29,780 nt of DNA from an uncultured Eubacteriales bacterium (GTDB taxonomy: Bacteria; Bacillota; Clostridia; Oscillospirales; Acutalibacteraceae). Below the pieces are notes generated by a model, which saw nothing but the letters and a program-made list of their open reading frames with translations, did no database searches and was not told the DNA's origin. Position 1 is the first letter of the stretch, and each line of letters starts with the position of its first letter. The DNA is taken from positions 1-29,780 of the forward strand of contig CAKUYF010000004.1 in NCBI GenBank assembly GCA_934702115.1, read 5' to 3'. The translations under genes and the position numbers were made by a program. Positions 1 through 7,889 of the stretch are shown piece by piece.

Positions 1-81
1 ACCTTTTACTGTCTTTGAAACTCTATTAATAGCAACTAATCTTTCTTTTAAATCGAGTACTGAACCATCGATTCTAGCCAA
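1..81 (-). CDS. rpsE: 30S ribosomal protein S5, N-terminal 27 residues (partial)
   Basis: Only the first 27 codons are in the window; the gene continues past position 1. The frame reads MARIDGSVLDLKERLVAINR and then VSKTVKG, the conserved S5 N-terminus that precedes its RNA-binding domain. S5 is a small-subunit protein involved in decoding accuracy. The start is TTG (79-81), chosen because a strong GAAGGAGG ribosome site (91-98) lies 9 bases upstream and no ATG fits. It follows rplR by 21 bases, in the usual spc operon order. Confidence 0.93.
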   Translation of the reverse strand, partial: MARIDGSVLDLKERLVAINRVSKTVKG

Positions 82-102
82 AGTTTTTACCCTCCTTCTA
101 TT

Positions 103-462
103 TTAGAATTTAAGACCTGTTTGACGAGCACCTTCTGCTAATTCTTTTACGCGTCCATGGAATAAATATCCTCCACGGTCAAAAACTACATTTTCAATTC
201 CTTTTTCAAGAGCTCGTTTTGCAATAGTACTTCCAACTTTAAATGCTGCTACTTTGTTTCCGCCATATTCATTGAAATCTTTTTCATAAGTAGAAGCACT
301 AACTAAAGTTGTACCCGAGATATCATCAATAATTTGAGCAAAAATGTTACTTCTTGAACGAAATACATTCAAACGTGGACGGCTTGCAGTACCGCTAACT
401 TTACCACGCACTCTTCTATGACGTCTTAAACGGGCCTGATTTTTATCTGCCTTGTTTACCAT
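103..462 (-). CDS. rplR: 50S ribosomal protein L18
   Basis: A 119-aa protein of normal L18 length. L18 binds 5S rRNA and helps attach it to the large subunit. The family shows in the basic N-terminus (MVNKADKNQARLRRHRRVR), the RPRLNVFRS segment and the C-terminal FDRGGYLFHGRVKELAEGAR block. The ATG start has an AGAGGTGA ribosome site upstream. It sits 17 bases after rplF and 21 before rpsE, so it is co-transcribed in the spc part of the operon. Confidence 0.97.
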   Translation of the reverse strand: MVNKADKNQARLRRHRRVRGKVSGTASRPRLNVFRSRSNIFAQIIDDISGTTLVSASTYEKDFNEYGGNKVAAFKVGSTIAKRALEKGIENVVFDRGGYLFHGRVKELAEGARQTGLKF

Positions 463-479
463 GCCTCTTCACCTCTTTA

Positions 480-1016
480 CTACTTTTTACCAGTTTTTCC
501 TTCTTTACGACGTATTACTTCATTAACGTATTTAATTCCTTTACCTTTATATGGTTCCGGAGGACGTTTCTCACGTATTTCAGCAGCGCACTGTCCTACT
601 TTTTGCTTATCAATTCCAATTACTGAAATTTTATTTCCCTGAGCTTCTAATTTTATTCCCTCAATCTCAGGAACAATAACTTGATGAGAATACCCTAAAT
701 TCATTACTAGATTTGAACCTTGCTTTTGTACGCGATATCCCACGCCATTTACTTCAAGCTCTTTTTTAAATCCTTTAGTAACTCCTTCTACCATATTAAA
801 AATAAGGGAACGAGTAAGTCCGTGAAGAGCTCTATTCTCTTTTTGATCATTTGGTCTTACCACATTAATAACTCCATCATCCATGCTTACCTTCATTTTG
901 GGATGAATGGCTTGAGTTAACGTTCCTTTTGGACCTTTAACAGTTATAAAGGAATCATTAATTTCTACTTCTACCCCTGATGGAATTGTTACAGGCTTAC
1001 GCCCTATTCTTGACAT
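480..1016 (-). CDS. rplF: 50S ribosomal protein L6
   Basis: A 178-aa L6 of standard length. L6 lies near the sarcin-ricin loop of 23S rRNA and supports binding of translation factors. The start MSRIGRKPVTIPSGV is characteristic, and the second domain carries the conserved C-terminal signature around RPPEPYKGKGIKY (residues about 150-162). The ATG has an AAAGGAGG site just upstream. It lies 18 bases downstream of rpsH and 17 bases upstream of rplR. Confidence 0.97.
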   Translation of the reverse strand: MSRIGRKPVTIPSGVEVEINDSFITVKGPKGTLTQAIHPKMKVSMDDGVINVVRPNDQKENRALHGLTRSLIFNMVEGVTKGFKKELEVNGVGYRVQKQGSNLVMNLGYSHQVIVPEIEGIKLEAQGNKISVIGIDKQKVGQCAAEIREKRPPEPYKGKGIKYVNEVIRRKEGKTGKK

Positions 1017-1034
1017 TTCTATCCCTCCTTTGTT

Positions 1035-1433
1035 TTACCAAATAAACGCCAACACTTCGCCGCCCACATTCTCTCTACGTGCTTTGCGATCAGTCATGAT
1101 ACCTTTGGATGTAGATATCAAAGCTATTCCAAGTCCTTTCATAACTTTAGGCATTTCCTCTACATTAGTATAAATTCTAAGTCCTGGCTTTGATACTCTT
1201 TTAAGACCTGTAATTACTGGTCTTCTATCTTCTGTATATTTCAGAAAAATTTTAATTATACCTTGCTTACCGTCATCAGTTACTATAAATTTTCTAATAT
1301 ATCCTTCATCAAATAGTATTTGAACTATGGATTTTTTAATATTGGAAGCAGGTACTTCGACAGTCTCATGCTTTGCCGCACTTGCATTACGAATTCTGGT
1401 AAGCAAGTCTGCAATTGTATCGGTTATCTGCAT
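1035..1433 (-). CDS. rpsH: 30S ribosomal protein S8
   Basis: A 132-aa S8, a primary 16S rRNA-binding protein needed for assembly of the central domain. Diagnostic segments are the N-terminal TDTIADLLTRIRNA, the central GLKRVSKPGLRIY and the C-terminal GGEVLAFIW, where bacterial S8 normally ends. In E. coli S8 represses the spc operon; I see no obvious S8-site copy here but cannot fold the mRNA. The ATG start has GGGAGG upstream, and rpsN lies 27 bases before it. Confidence 0.97.
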   Translation of the reverse strand: MQITDTIADLLTRIRNASAAKHETVEVPASNIKKSIVQILFDEGYIRKFIVTDDGKQGIIKIFLKYTEDRRPVITGLKRVSKPGLRIYTNVEEMPKVMKGLGIALISTSKGIMTDRKARRENVGGEVLAFIW

Positions 1434-1460
1434 AAATTATTTACCTCCCTTGCTAAATAT

Positions 1461-1646
1461 TTACCAACTAGCTTTTCTCACGCCCGGAATTTCTCCTTTA
1501 TGTGCAAGTTCCCTAAAGCAAATACGGCATATACCAAATCTGCGAAGGTAACCATGCGGCCTGCCGCATATTCTACAGCGGTTATATTCACGAGTAGAGA
1601 ATTTTTGTTTTCTCGCTTGTTTTACTTTTAGCGATGTTTTAGCCAC
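1461..1646 (-). CDS. rpsN: 30S ribosomal protein S14, zinc-binding type
   Basis: A 61-aa short S14 (type Z). Two CxxC pairs, CRIC and CRIC within residues about 24-42, form the zinc ribbon that defines the zinc form. This contrasts with the roughly 100-aa zinc-free form made by some bacteria under zinc limitation. S14 is a late-assembling small-subunit head protein. It is 12 bases after rplE and 27 before rpsH. The start is ATG with an AAGGAGGG site. Confidence 0.96.
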   Translation of the reverse strand: MAKTSLKVKQARKQKFSTREYNRCRICGRPHGYLRRFGICRICFRELAHKGEIPGVRKASW

Positions 1647-1658
1647 AATAATCCCTCC

Positions 1659-2198
1659 TTATTTTACAAATGGTGCACCCAATAACTTTAGTAATTCTCT
1701 TGATTCATCATCAGTATGAGCAGTTGTGGAAATAGATATATCCATTCCTCTGATTTTATCAATCTTGTCATACTCGATTTCCGGGAATATGAGCTGTTCT
1801 TTTACGCCCATATTATAATTTCCTCTACCATCAAATGATTTCGGATTTATACCCCTAAAGTCTCTTACACGTGGAAGTGCTAAATTAAAAAGTCTGTCAA
1901 TGAATTCGTACATCTTTTCTCCACGTAAAGTAACCTTTGCGCCGATTTTCATTCCTTCACGCACTTTAAAGTTCGCAACTGACTTTTTTGCAGTACATAC
2001 TACTGCTTTTTGTCCCGTAATAATTGCAAGATCTTCTAAAATAGAATTGATAACTTTAGAATTATCCCTTGCTTCGCCAGCACCGACATTAATTACTACT
2101 TTTTCTAATTTAGGTACTTGCATGATATTTTTATACCCAAATTTCTCCATTAACTTCGGTACTGTTTGTTCGCGGTATAAGTCTCTTAACCTGGCCAT
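1659..2198 (-). CDS. rplE: 50S ribosomal protein L5
   Basis: A 179-aa L5 of normal length. L5 binds 5S rRNA and contacts the P-site tRNA and the small-subunit head. Visible family blocks are MARLRDLYREQTVPKLMEKF, the ITGQKAVVCTAKKSVANFKV region, VTLRGEKMYEFIDRL and the C-terminal DISISTTAHTDDESRELL. It begins 11 bases after rplX and ends 12 bases before rpsN. The ATG start has an AAGGAGG site. Confidence 0.97.
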   Translation of the reverse strand: MARLRDLYREQTVPKLMEKFGYKNIMQVPKLEKVVINVGAGEARDNSKVINSILEDLAIITGQKAVVCTAKKSVANFKVREGMKIGAKVTLRGEKMYEFIDRLFNLALPRVRDFRGINPKSFDGRGNYNMGVKEQLIFPEIEYDKIDKIRGMDISISTTAHTDDESRELLKLLGAPFVK

Positions 2199-2209
2199 TT
2201 AAATCCTCC

Positions 2210-2563
2210 TTACAACACTTCGCCGCACTTTTTACAGCTCCGCTTTTTCTTACCATCTTCCATAAATTTATGGGCAATGCGCGTAGATTTACCGCAATGA
2301 GGACATACTAACTGAACTTTACATGCATAAAGTGCACTTTCAGTCTTTACGATGCCGCCCTCCTGACCTGCTTTGCGGGGCTTAACATGTTTCGAAACCA
2401 TGTTAACACCTTCAACAATTAACTTTCCTTCTTTCGGACTTACGGCTATAATCTTTCCTTGCTTTCCACGATCTTTTCCGCTTAAAACTACAACTTTATC
2501 TCCACTTTTTAATTGAATTTTTCCTTTAAGAGACTTAGCTGTTTTGCTATTCCTTCCAAACAT
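2210..2563 (-). CDS. rplX: 50S ribosomal protein L24 with C-terminal zinc ribbon
   Basis: A 117-aa L24, an early 23S rRNA-binding assembly protein. The KOW motif is seen at residues about 20-50 (KSGDKVVVLSGKDRGKQGKI), followed by the conserved GVNMVSKHVKPR segment. Unlike the shorter zinc-free E. coli form, the C-terminus carries two cysteine pairs, CPHC and CKKC (residues about 92-113), that look like a zinc ribbon. The start ATG has GGAGGTG upstream. It is 16 bases after rplN and 11 before rplE. Confidence 0.96.
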   Translation of the reverse strand: MFGRNSKTAKSLKGKIQLKSGDKVVVLSGKDRGKQGKIIAVSPKEGKLIVEGVNMVSKHVKPRKAGQEGGIVKTESALYACKVQLVCPHCGKSTRIAHKFMEDGKKKRSCKKCGEVL

Positions 2564-2579
2564 AATTTAACACCTCCTC

Positions 2580-2948
2580 TTAGAGAACCTCCGGAGCTAA
2601 ACTTGATATTTTAAGATAACCTCTATCACGTAGCTCTCTAGCTACAGGTCCAAAAATACGTGTTCCTTTCGGAGTCTTATCCTCTTTGATTATTACAGCT
2701 GAATTTTCATCAAAACATATATAAGATCCATCTACTCTGCGTACTTTAGATTTTGTACGCACCACCACTGCTTTAACTACATCGCCTTTTTTTACAACGC
2801 CTCCGGGTGATGCTTTTTTTACTGAAGCTACTATAACATCACCAATAGCAGCATATTTTCTACGAGTTCCACCAAGTACTCTAAAACACATTATTTCTTT
2901 TGCACCGGTGTTATCAGCGACTCTTAAACGAGTTTGAGGTTGTATCAC
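2580..2948 (-). CDS. rplN: 50S ribosomal protein L14
   Basis: A 122-aa L14, exactly the usual bacterial length. L14 forms part of the intersubunit bridge with helix 44 of 16S rRNA. The opening MIQPQTRLRVADNTGAKEIM, the central GDVIVASVKKASPGG and the C-terminal GTRIFGPVARELRDR are diagnostic. It lies 42 bases downstream of rpsQ with an AGGAGG ribosome site before the ATG. Confidence 0.97.
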   Translation of the reverse strand: MIQPQTRLRVADNTGAKEIMCFRVLGGTRRKYAAIGDVIVASVKKASPGGVVKKGDVVKAVVVRTKSKVRRVDGSYICFDENSAVIIKEDKTPKGTRIFGPVARELRDRGYLKISSLAPEVL

Positions 2949-2990
2949 AGTAAATCATTCCTCCTAACTGCTAGAAAATTAATTTTTAAA

Positions 2991-3248
2991 CTATTTTGCT
3001 TTTTCTATTATGCTGACGAGTCTCCAAGTTTTTTCTTTTGATAAAGGTCTGGTTTCCATGATTTTTACACGGTCTCCTACCTTACATTCATTAGACTCAT
3101 CGTGGACCTTAAATCTTTGTGTGCGTTTTACGATTTTTTTATAAAGTGGATGTTTTACACTATCTTCTACTGTAACAACTATGGTTTTATCCATTTTGTC
3201 ACTTACAACTTTTCCTATTTTAACTTTTCTCATATTTCTTTCGATCAA
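2991..3248 (-). CDS. rpsQ: 30S ribosomal protein S17
   Basis: An 85-aa S17, a primary 16S rRNA-binding OB-fold protein. The family shows in KIGKVVSDKMDKTIVV, KHPLYKKIVKRTQRFKVHDE and the C-terminal ETRPLSKEKTWRLV. The start is taken as TTG at 3246-3248 because AAGGAGG lies 10 bases before it. The in-frame ATG five codons later is about 25 bases from the ribosome site. An ATG directly after the AGGAGG is out of frame and soon stops. It is 20 bases after rpmC. Confidence 0.95.
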   Translation of the reverse strand: MIERNMRKVKIGKVVSDKMDKTIVVTVEDSVKHPLYKKIVKRTQRFKVHDESNECKVGDRVKIMETRPLSKEKTWRLVSIIEKAK

Positions 3249-3268
3249 AATAATCCATCCTCCTTCCG

Positions 3269-3511
3269 TTACGCCAGAGCGCTTTCGCTTACTTCCTTCT
3301 TACTTAAAGGCAACTTACTACTTTCCAGCTCTTTTTCACGAAGGAATGTTTGAACTCTTGCAATATCCTTTTTAACTGCTTTAATGCGCATAGGATTTTC
3401 CAACTGATTAACAGCAAGTTGGAATCTAAGATTGAAAAGTTCGGATTTAAGGTCTTTTAGTTTAAGTGCTAATTCTTGTGCACTTAGTTTCTTTATTTCT
3501 GAATTTTTCAT
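3269..3511 (-). CDS. rpmC: 50S ribosomal protein L29
   Basis: An 80-aa L29, somewhat longer than the common 60-70 aa. L29 sits at the peptide exit tunnel and contributes to the docking site for trigger factor and SRP. The core is seen in KKLSAQELALKLKDLKSELFNLRFQLA and NPMRIKAVKKDIARVQTFLRE. The extra length is a polar C-terminal tail after residue 62. The ATG overlaps the rplP stop codon as TAATG, suggesting translational coupling. Confidence 0.95.
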   Translation of the reverse strand: MKNSEIKKLSAQELALKLKDLKSELFNLRFQLAVNQLENPMRIKAVKKDIARVQTFLREKELESSKLPLSKKEVSESALA

Positions 3512-3936
3512 TAAACCTCACCATCCGTTTCTTGCTTCCTTACAAATTTACATTTTACGGGTAATTTATTAGCTGCTAAGCGCATTGCTTCACGAGCAGT
3601 AGCCTCAGGAACATCACCAATTTCAAACATAATTCTACCGGGTTTCACTACAGATACCCAAAATTCAGGCGAACCTTTTCCTTTACCCATTCTTGTTTCA
3701 GCAGGCTTTTTAGTAACAGGCTTATCCGGGAATATTTTTATCCAAACTTTACCTGCCCTCTTACAAAACCTAGTCATCGCTACACGTGCTGCTTCTATTT
3801 GATTAGAAGTAATCCAGGCGGGCTCTAAAGCTTGAAGTCCAAAATCTCCGTGAGAAACTTTACTTCCTCTAATTGCACGACCTTTCATTCTTCCTCTGTG
3901 CATTTTTCTATACTTAGTTCTTTTTGGCAACAGCAT
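3511..3936 (-). CDS. rplP: 50S ribosomal protein L16
   Basis: A 141-aa L16, close to the usual 136-144 aa. It lies near the peptidyl transferase centre and helps position A-site tRNA. The start MLLPKRTKYRKMHRGRMKG matches the family N-terminus, so this ATG is kept although it lies 23 bases inside the end of rpsC; a purine-rich AAAGGGGGG site precedes it. Later blocks include KPVTKKPAETRMGKGKGSPE and PGRIMFEIGDV. The stop overlaps the rpmC start by one base. Confidence 0.97.
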   Translation of the reverse strand: MLLPKRTKYRKMHRGRMKGRAIRGSKVSHGDFGLQALEPAWITSNQIEAARVAMTRFCKRAGKVWIKIFPDKPVTKKPAETRMGKGKGSPEFWVSVVKPGRIMFEIGDVPEATAREAMRLAANKLPVKCKFVRKQETDGEV

Positions 3937-4603
3937 TTGCTCCGCCCCCCTTTACAGGTTCTTGTTTTCTGGAATTTAATAAAATTTCACCTTTATAAAT
4001 CCACACTTTTACACCTATAATTCCATAAGTTGTAGATGCTTCTGCAAAACCGTAATCTATATCAGCTCTTATAGTTTGAAGAGGAATTGTTCCCTCATGA
4101 TAATGCTCTGTACGAGCAATTTCTGCTCCGCCTAATCTTCCGGACACTTGAGTTTTTATTCCTTTAGCACCAGATTTCATTGCACGTCCCATAGCTTGTT
4201 TTAAAGCTCTTCTAAAAGATACCCTCTTTTCAAGCTGAGCGGCTATTCCTTCTGCTACTAATTTTGCGTTTAAATCTGAATTTTTTACTTCAACTATATT
4301 TATAATTACAGGCTTATCAGTAATAGTTTTGCAATATTCTCTTAATTTCTCAATTTCTGCTCCACCTTTTCCAATCACTATTCCAGGCTTAGCACAGTGA
4401 ATATGAAGGCGAATTTTATGGCTGTCTCTTTCAATTTCAATTTTTGGAACTCCAGCAGCTTTAAGTCTTTTCATAAGCAATTTACGAATTTTGTAATCTT
4501 CTACCAAAGCGTCCGCAAAATCTTTTTTCTTAACCAACCAACGCGAATCCCAATTTTTTATTACTCCTACGCGAAATCCACTTGGATGTACTTTCTGACC
4601 CAT
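3914..4603 (-). CDS. rpsC: 30S ribosomal protein S3
   Basis: A 229-aa S3. It lines the mRNA entry channel of the small subunit and contributes to its helicase activity. A KH domain is visible with the GKGG loop at residues 78-81 (GIVIGKGGAEIEKLR). The C-terminal domain has the GRLGGAEIARTEHYHEGTIP block and RADIDYG. The start MGQKVHPSGFRVG is the standard S3 N-terminus with AGGAGG upstream. Its 3' end overlaps rplP by 23 bases. Confidence 0.97.
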   Translation of the reverse strand: MGQKVHPSGFRVGVIKNWDSRWLVKKKDFADALVEDYKIRKLLMKRLKAAGVPKIEIERDSHKIRLHIHCAKPGIVIGKGGAEIEKLREYCKTITDKPVIINIVEVKNSDLNAKLVAEGIAAQLEKRVSFRRALKQAMGRAMKSGAKGIKTQVSGRLGGAEIARTEHYHEGTIPLQTIRADIDYGFAEASTTYGIIGVKVWIYKGEILLNSRKQEPVKGGGANAVAKKN

Positions 4604-4621
4604 AGTTAACCTCCTTTTCTA

Positions 4622-4957
4622 TTAATCTTTTTCCTTTAAAACTATGGTAACGTGTGATGTCCTTTTTTCAATTCTATAGGCTCTTCCTTTTGAAACAGGT
4701 CTTATTCTTTTAATGATTGGACCCGGACACACGAAACACTCAGAAATATATAAGCGTGTAACGTCCATTTGATTGTTGTTTACCGCATTAGCTATAGCTG
4801 ATTTTAATAACTTTTCAAGATACTCACAAGCAGACTTAGGTACATGTTTAAGTACCGCCATCGCATAATCCACAGGTTTATTTCTTATTAAATCAAGTAC
4901 AATAGAAACTTTCCGGGGTGAAATGCGAGCGTATCTTAGATGAGCTTTAGCTTCCAT
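4622..4957 (-). CDS. rplV: 50S ribosomal protein L22
   Basis: A 111-aa L22, a normal length. L22 forms part of the constriction of the peptide exit tunnel, where its beta-hairpin loop is a known site of macrolide resistance mutations. Visible signatures are AHLRYARISPRKVSIVLDLIR, the hairpin region with GRAYRIEKRTSHVTIVL at the C-terminus, and the ANAVNN segment. It is 22 bases after rpsS and 18 before rpsC. Confidence 0.97.
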   Translation of the reverse strand: MEAKAHLRYARISPRKVSIVLDLIRNKPVDYAMAVLKHVPKSACEYLEKLLKSAIANAVNNNQMDVTRLYISECFVCPGPIIKRIRPVSKGRAYRIEKRTSHVTIVLKEKD

Positions 4958-4979
4958 TTTTTACAACTCCCTTCACCTA

Positions 4980-5258
4980 TTATTTTTTGCCTGTAGTTTT
5001 TGAACCGGCATGACCTTTAAAAGTTCTAGTAGGAGCAAACTCTCCAAGCTTATGTCCCACCATATCTTCTGTAACATATACAGGAATATGTTTGCGTCCA
5101 TCGTGAACAGCAAATGTGTGACCTACAAACTCTGGGAAAATGGTTGACGACCTACTCCATGTTTTCAAGATTTTCTTCTCGCCAGTTTTATTAAGTTCAT
5201 TAACTCTTTTTAAAAGTACCGGCTGCACAAAAGGTGCTTTTTTTAAACTCCTGCTCAC
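4980..5258 (-). CDS. rpsS: 30S ribosomal protein S19
   Basis: A 92-aa S19 of standard size, located in the head of the small subunit where it contacts S13 and helps form intersubunit bridges. The start MSRSLKKAPFV and the WSRSSTIFPEFVGHTFAVHDGRKHIPVY block are diagnostic, as is KLGEFAPTRTFKGHAG. The start codon is GTG (5256-5258) with AAGGAG nine bases upstream. It is 21 bases after rplB. Confidence 0.97.
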   Translation of the reverse strand: MSRSLKKAPFVQPVLLKRVNELNKTGEKKILKTWSRSSTIFPEFVGHTFAVHDGRKHIPVYVTEDMVGHKLGEFAPTRTFKGHAGSKTTGKK

Positions 5259-5279
5259 TATATCAAACTCCTTTCCCTA

Positions 5280-6113
5280 TTATTTGCTGTTTCTGCGTTT
5301 AACAATATACTTATCTGAACGATTCTTTTTAGATCTTGTCTTATATCCCAATGCCGGTTTACCCCAAGGTGTAGTCGGTCCGGGACGTCCGATAGGAGAT
5401 TTGCCTTCTCCTCCTCCGTGAGGATGATCACATGGATTCATTACTGATCCACGAACTGTTGGTCTCCAGCCCATATTGCGTTTACGACCAGCTTTACCTA
5501 TCTTAACATTTTCATGATCTATATTTCCAACTTGACCTATTGAAGCCATGCACTCAATCGGTACATTTCTAAGCTCACCCGAAGGTAATCTTAAAAGCGC
5601 CAATTTTCCTTCCTTTGCCATAAGCTGAGCCATATTTCCTGCTGCCCTAGCAAGTTGAGCACCTTTTCCCGGATAAAGCTCAACATTATGGATAAATGTT
5701 CCCACCGGAATATTTGAAAGTGCTAAAGCATTTCCAAGCTTAATATCGGCATGTTCTCCGGCCATAATTTCTTGACCTACTTTAAGACCTTGAGGAGCTA
5801 TAATGTATCTTTTTTCACCGTCAGCATATTCTATTAATGCTATATGAGATGATCTGTTTGGATCGTACTCTAAAGTCAAAACTTTTCCAGGAACATCAAA
5901 TTTACGTCTTTTAAAATCTATTATGCGGTATTTTCTTCTATTACCGCCTCCTCTATGACGTACTGTGATACGACCGTAGTTGTTACGTCCCGCTTTTTTA
6001 TTTAAGGGGCGAAGTAAACTTTTTTCAGGTGCAACCTTAGATAACTCCGAATAGTCGGTAACTGACATATTACGTCTTGAAGGTGTAGTCGGTTTGTAAT
6101 TTTTAATTGCCAA
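5280..6113 (-). CDS. rplB: 50S ribosomal protein L2
   Basis: A 277-aa L2, one of the most conserved large-subunit proteins, needed for subunit association and near the peptidyl transferase centre. The start AIKNYKPTTPSRRNMS is the conserved N-terminus. The C-terminal NPCDHPHGGGEGKSPIGRPG contains the essential histidine. The start is TTG (6111-6113). A stop codon lies in frame just upstream, so no longer protein is possible. A GGAGAG site lies about 11 bases before it. Unusually, 167 bases separate it from rplW. Confidence 0.97.
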   Translation of the reverse strand: MAIKNYKPTTPSRRNMSVTDYSELSKVAPEKSLLRPLNKKAGRNNYGRITVRHRGGGNRRKYRIIDFKRRKFDVPGKVLTLEYDPNRSSHIALIEYADGEKRYIIAPQGLKVGQEIMAGEHADIKLGNALALSNIPVGTFIHNVELYPGKGAQLARAAGNMAQLMAKEGKLALLRLPSGELRNVPIECMASIGQVGNIDHENVKIGKAGRKRNMGWRPTVRGSVMNPCDHPHGGGEGKSPIGRPGPTTPWGKPALGYKTRSKKNRSDKYIVKRRNSK

Positions 6114-6280
6114 ACTATTTCACTCTCCTTGAAAATTAGCTTTGCGGAGGCTGACTCCTCCTTAAACTGCTTTATTTAGTATTATTTTTAGCTTATAAAT
6201 GTTATCTAAAATCATTTCAATATTTTAATTTTCATCAAATCTATAATTGTAAGTTGAAAACTATATTAATACTGAAACTC
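6114..6280 (-). promoter_or_regulatory. rplW-rplB intergenic region with possible internal promoter and SD-containing hairpin
   Basis: A 167-bp non-coding gap, far longer than the other gaps in this operon. On the minus strand it holds a possible promoter: TTGAAA (6215-6220), a 17-base spacer, then TATAAG (6192-6197). Downstream is an AAGGAGG sequence with no start codon at a useful distance. It lies in a small hairpin in which GGAGG (6157-6161) can pair with CCTCC (6146-6150) around a six-base loop. The promoter reading is weak. The gap itself is certain. Confidence 0.35.
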
Positions 6281-6571
6281 TTAAACTATATTCTCAAAAA
6301 ACTCTATTCCCTTGCTATCCGGCTTTAAAGTTACATAAGCTTTTTTCCAAGAAGGAGTATAGCCTTGATATTTCCCTTTTCTGCGGAACCTACCGCGTAC
6401 TTTGAGGGTATTAACTTTAGAAACCTTGACTTTGAATATTTCTTCTACTGCTTTTGCAATTTCAACTTTTCCTGCATTTTTTGCTACTTTAAAGGTGTAT
6501 TTTTTATTTGGCATCCCACCCATAGTTTTTTCTGTAATTATTGGGCGGATTATTATATCATGAGCCCACAT
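6281..6571 (-). CDS. rplW: 50S ribosomal protein L23
   Basis: A 96-aa L23, the tunnel-exit protein that is the main docking site for trigger factor and SRP. Family blocks include DIIIRPIITEKTM at the N-terminus, the KYTFKVAKNAGKVEIAKAVE stretch and VKVSKVNTLKVRGR. Its ATG overlaps the rplD stop as TAATG, suggesting coupled translation. It is followed by an unusually long gap before rplB. Confidence 0.97.
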   Translation of the reverse strand: MWAHDIIIRPIITEKTMGGMPNKKYTFKVAKNAGKVEIAKAVEEIFKVKVSKVNTLKVRGRFRRKGKYQGYTPSWKKAYVTLKPDSKGIEFFENIV

Positions 6572-7194
6572 TATTCATACACCTCCTCAATCATACTAAT
6601 TGTGTCTTTAAGCAATATTAAATTCTTAGCATTTAATATATCATACACGTTTAAACCATTAACTTGAGAAGTTTTTACACCAGGAATGTTTCTCGCAGAC
6701 TTAATAATCCTATCATCTAAGCTTGGCAGAACTATTAATGACTTACCATTTGCATCAATAGCATTTAACATACTAGCTATCTTACTGGTTTTATACTCTT
6801 CAAGTAGAATTGAATCTAAAATTATAATGTTATTGCTAATGCATTTGCTCGAAAATGCCGACTTTAATGCTAAACGCTTAACTTTTTTATTAAGTACGTA
6901 GCTATAATCACGCGGCTTCGGTGCAAATACTATTCCACCATGCCTCCATTGAGGAGATCTTATTGAACCTTGACGTGCATGACCTGTACCTTTTTGTCTC
7001 CATGGTTTTTTACCGCCACCTGATACTTCAGAGCGAGTTAAAGCACTTTGTGTTCCTTGGCGCTTATTCGCTAAATGGTTCACCACTACATCATGCATTA
7101 CTGATTTATTAGGTTCTATCCCAAATATTGAATCTGGTAAATCAATTTTTCCAATCTCTTTACCTGTCATATCAACTACTGCTACTTTAGGCAT
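6571..7194 (-). CDS. rplD: 50S ribosomal protein L4
   Basis: A 207-aa L4 of standard length. L4 lines the peptide tunnel with L22; in E. coli it also represses the S10 operon by binding its leader. The tunnel extension is recognised in GGGKKPWRQKGTGHARQGSI and SPQWRHGGIVFAPKPRDYSY (residues about 60-100). Whether L4 regulates the leader here is unknown. It is 16 bases after rplC, and its stop overlaps the rplW start. Confidence 0.97.
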   Translation of the reverse strand: MPKVAVVDMTGKEIGKIDLPDSIFGIEPNKSVMHDVVVNHLANKRQGTQSALTRSEVSGGGKKPWRQKGTGHARQGSIRSPQWRHGGIVFAPKPRDYSYVLNKKVKRLALKSAFSSKCISNNIIILDSILLEEYKTSKIASMLNAIDANGKSLIVLPSLDDRIIKSARNIPGVKTSQVNGLNVYDILNAKNLILLKDTISMIEEVYE

Positions 7195-7210
7195 TGTATT
7201 TCCTCCTTTC

Positions 7211-7843
7211 CTATGCTTTTACGCTATCACGAATTAATACTATACTTCCTTTTGGACCCGGTACAGCACCTTTTATAGCAATCAAATTATCTTGAGCATC
7301 TACCTTTACAACTGTTAAGTTTTGTACAGTAACTCTTTCTGCTCCAAGATGACCAGACATTTTCTTTCCCTTAAATACTCTTGAAGGATCTGAACATGCA
7401 CCAATAGATCCACCTTTACGTACTACCGGACCAGAACCATGAGTCTCTTTAAGCCTTCTAAAGTTCCAACGTTTAATAACGCCTGCCCATCCTTTACCTT
7501 TGCTTGTACCTACAGCATCTATTTTATCTCCAGCTGCAAAAATATCCGCTTTAATAATATCACCTACATTGTAAGTGCTAATATCTTCCAAACGGCATTC
7601 CTTCAGAGTACGTTTAGGAGCTACATCTGCCTTATCAAAATGTCCTTTAAGAGGTTTATTTACCTGCTTTGGTCTTAAATCCCCAAAACCGATTTGTATA
7701 GCTTCATACCCATCATTTTCTAATGTTTTCTTTTGAGAAACTACACATGGACCTGCTTCTATAACTGTTACGGGAACAACTTTTCCATTTTCATCAAATA
7801 TTTGAGTCATTCCAATTTTTTTACCTATAATTGCCTTTTTCAT
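7211..7843 (-). CDS. rplC: 50S ribosomal protein L3
   Basis: A 210-aa L3, an early assembly protein whose long loop reaches the peptidyl transferase centre. The start MKKAIIGKKIGMTQIFDENG and the loop region with GSGPVVRKGGSIGACSDPSR followed by VFKGKKMSGHLG (residues about 135-170) are diagnostic. A GGAGGAG ribosome site precedes the ATG. It is separated from rpsJ by 76 bases that include a hairpin (7870-7889). Confidence 0.97.
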   Translation of the reverse strand: MKKAIIGKKIGMTQIFDENGKVVPVTVIEAGPCVVSQKKTLENDGYEAIQIGFGDLRPKQVNKPLKGHFDKADVAPKRTLKECRLEDISTYNVGDIIKADIFAAGDKIDAVGTSKGKGWAGVIKRWNFRRLKETHGSGPVVRKGGSIGACSDPSRVFKGKKMSGHLGAERVTVQNLTVVKVDAQDNLIAIKGAVPGPKGSIVLIRDSVKA

Positions 7844-7869
7844 TTTTTCTCCTCCATGATAGGTTATTG

Positions 7870-7889
7870 GTTAACTTACTTAAGCTAAC
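7870..7889 (-). other. Hairpin in the rpsJ-rplC gap
   Basis: The transcript of this stretch can form an eight-pair stem, including one G-U pair, with an AAGT loop (outer sides GTTAGCTTA and TAAGTTAAC). No U-tract follows, so it is not a normal terminator. It might be an mRNA processing or stability element between rpsJ and rplC. Confidence 0.35.

Noticed and set aside
6224..6247. A seven-codon ATG frame on the minus strand in the rplW-rplB gap, considered as a leader peptide
   Set aside because: No Shine-Dalgarno sequence precedes it, and the AAGGAGG in the gap lies downstream of it.
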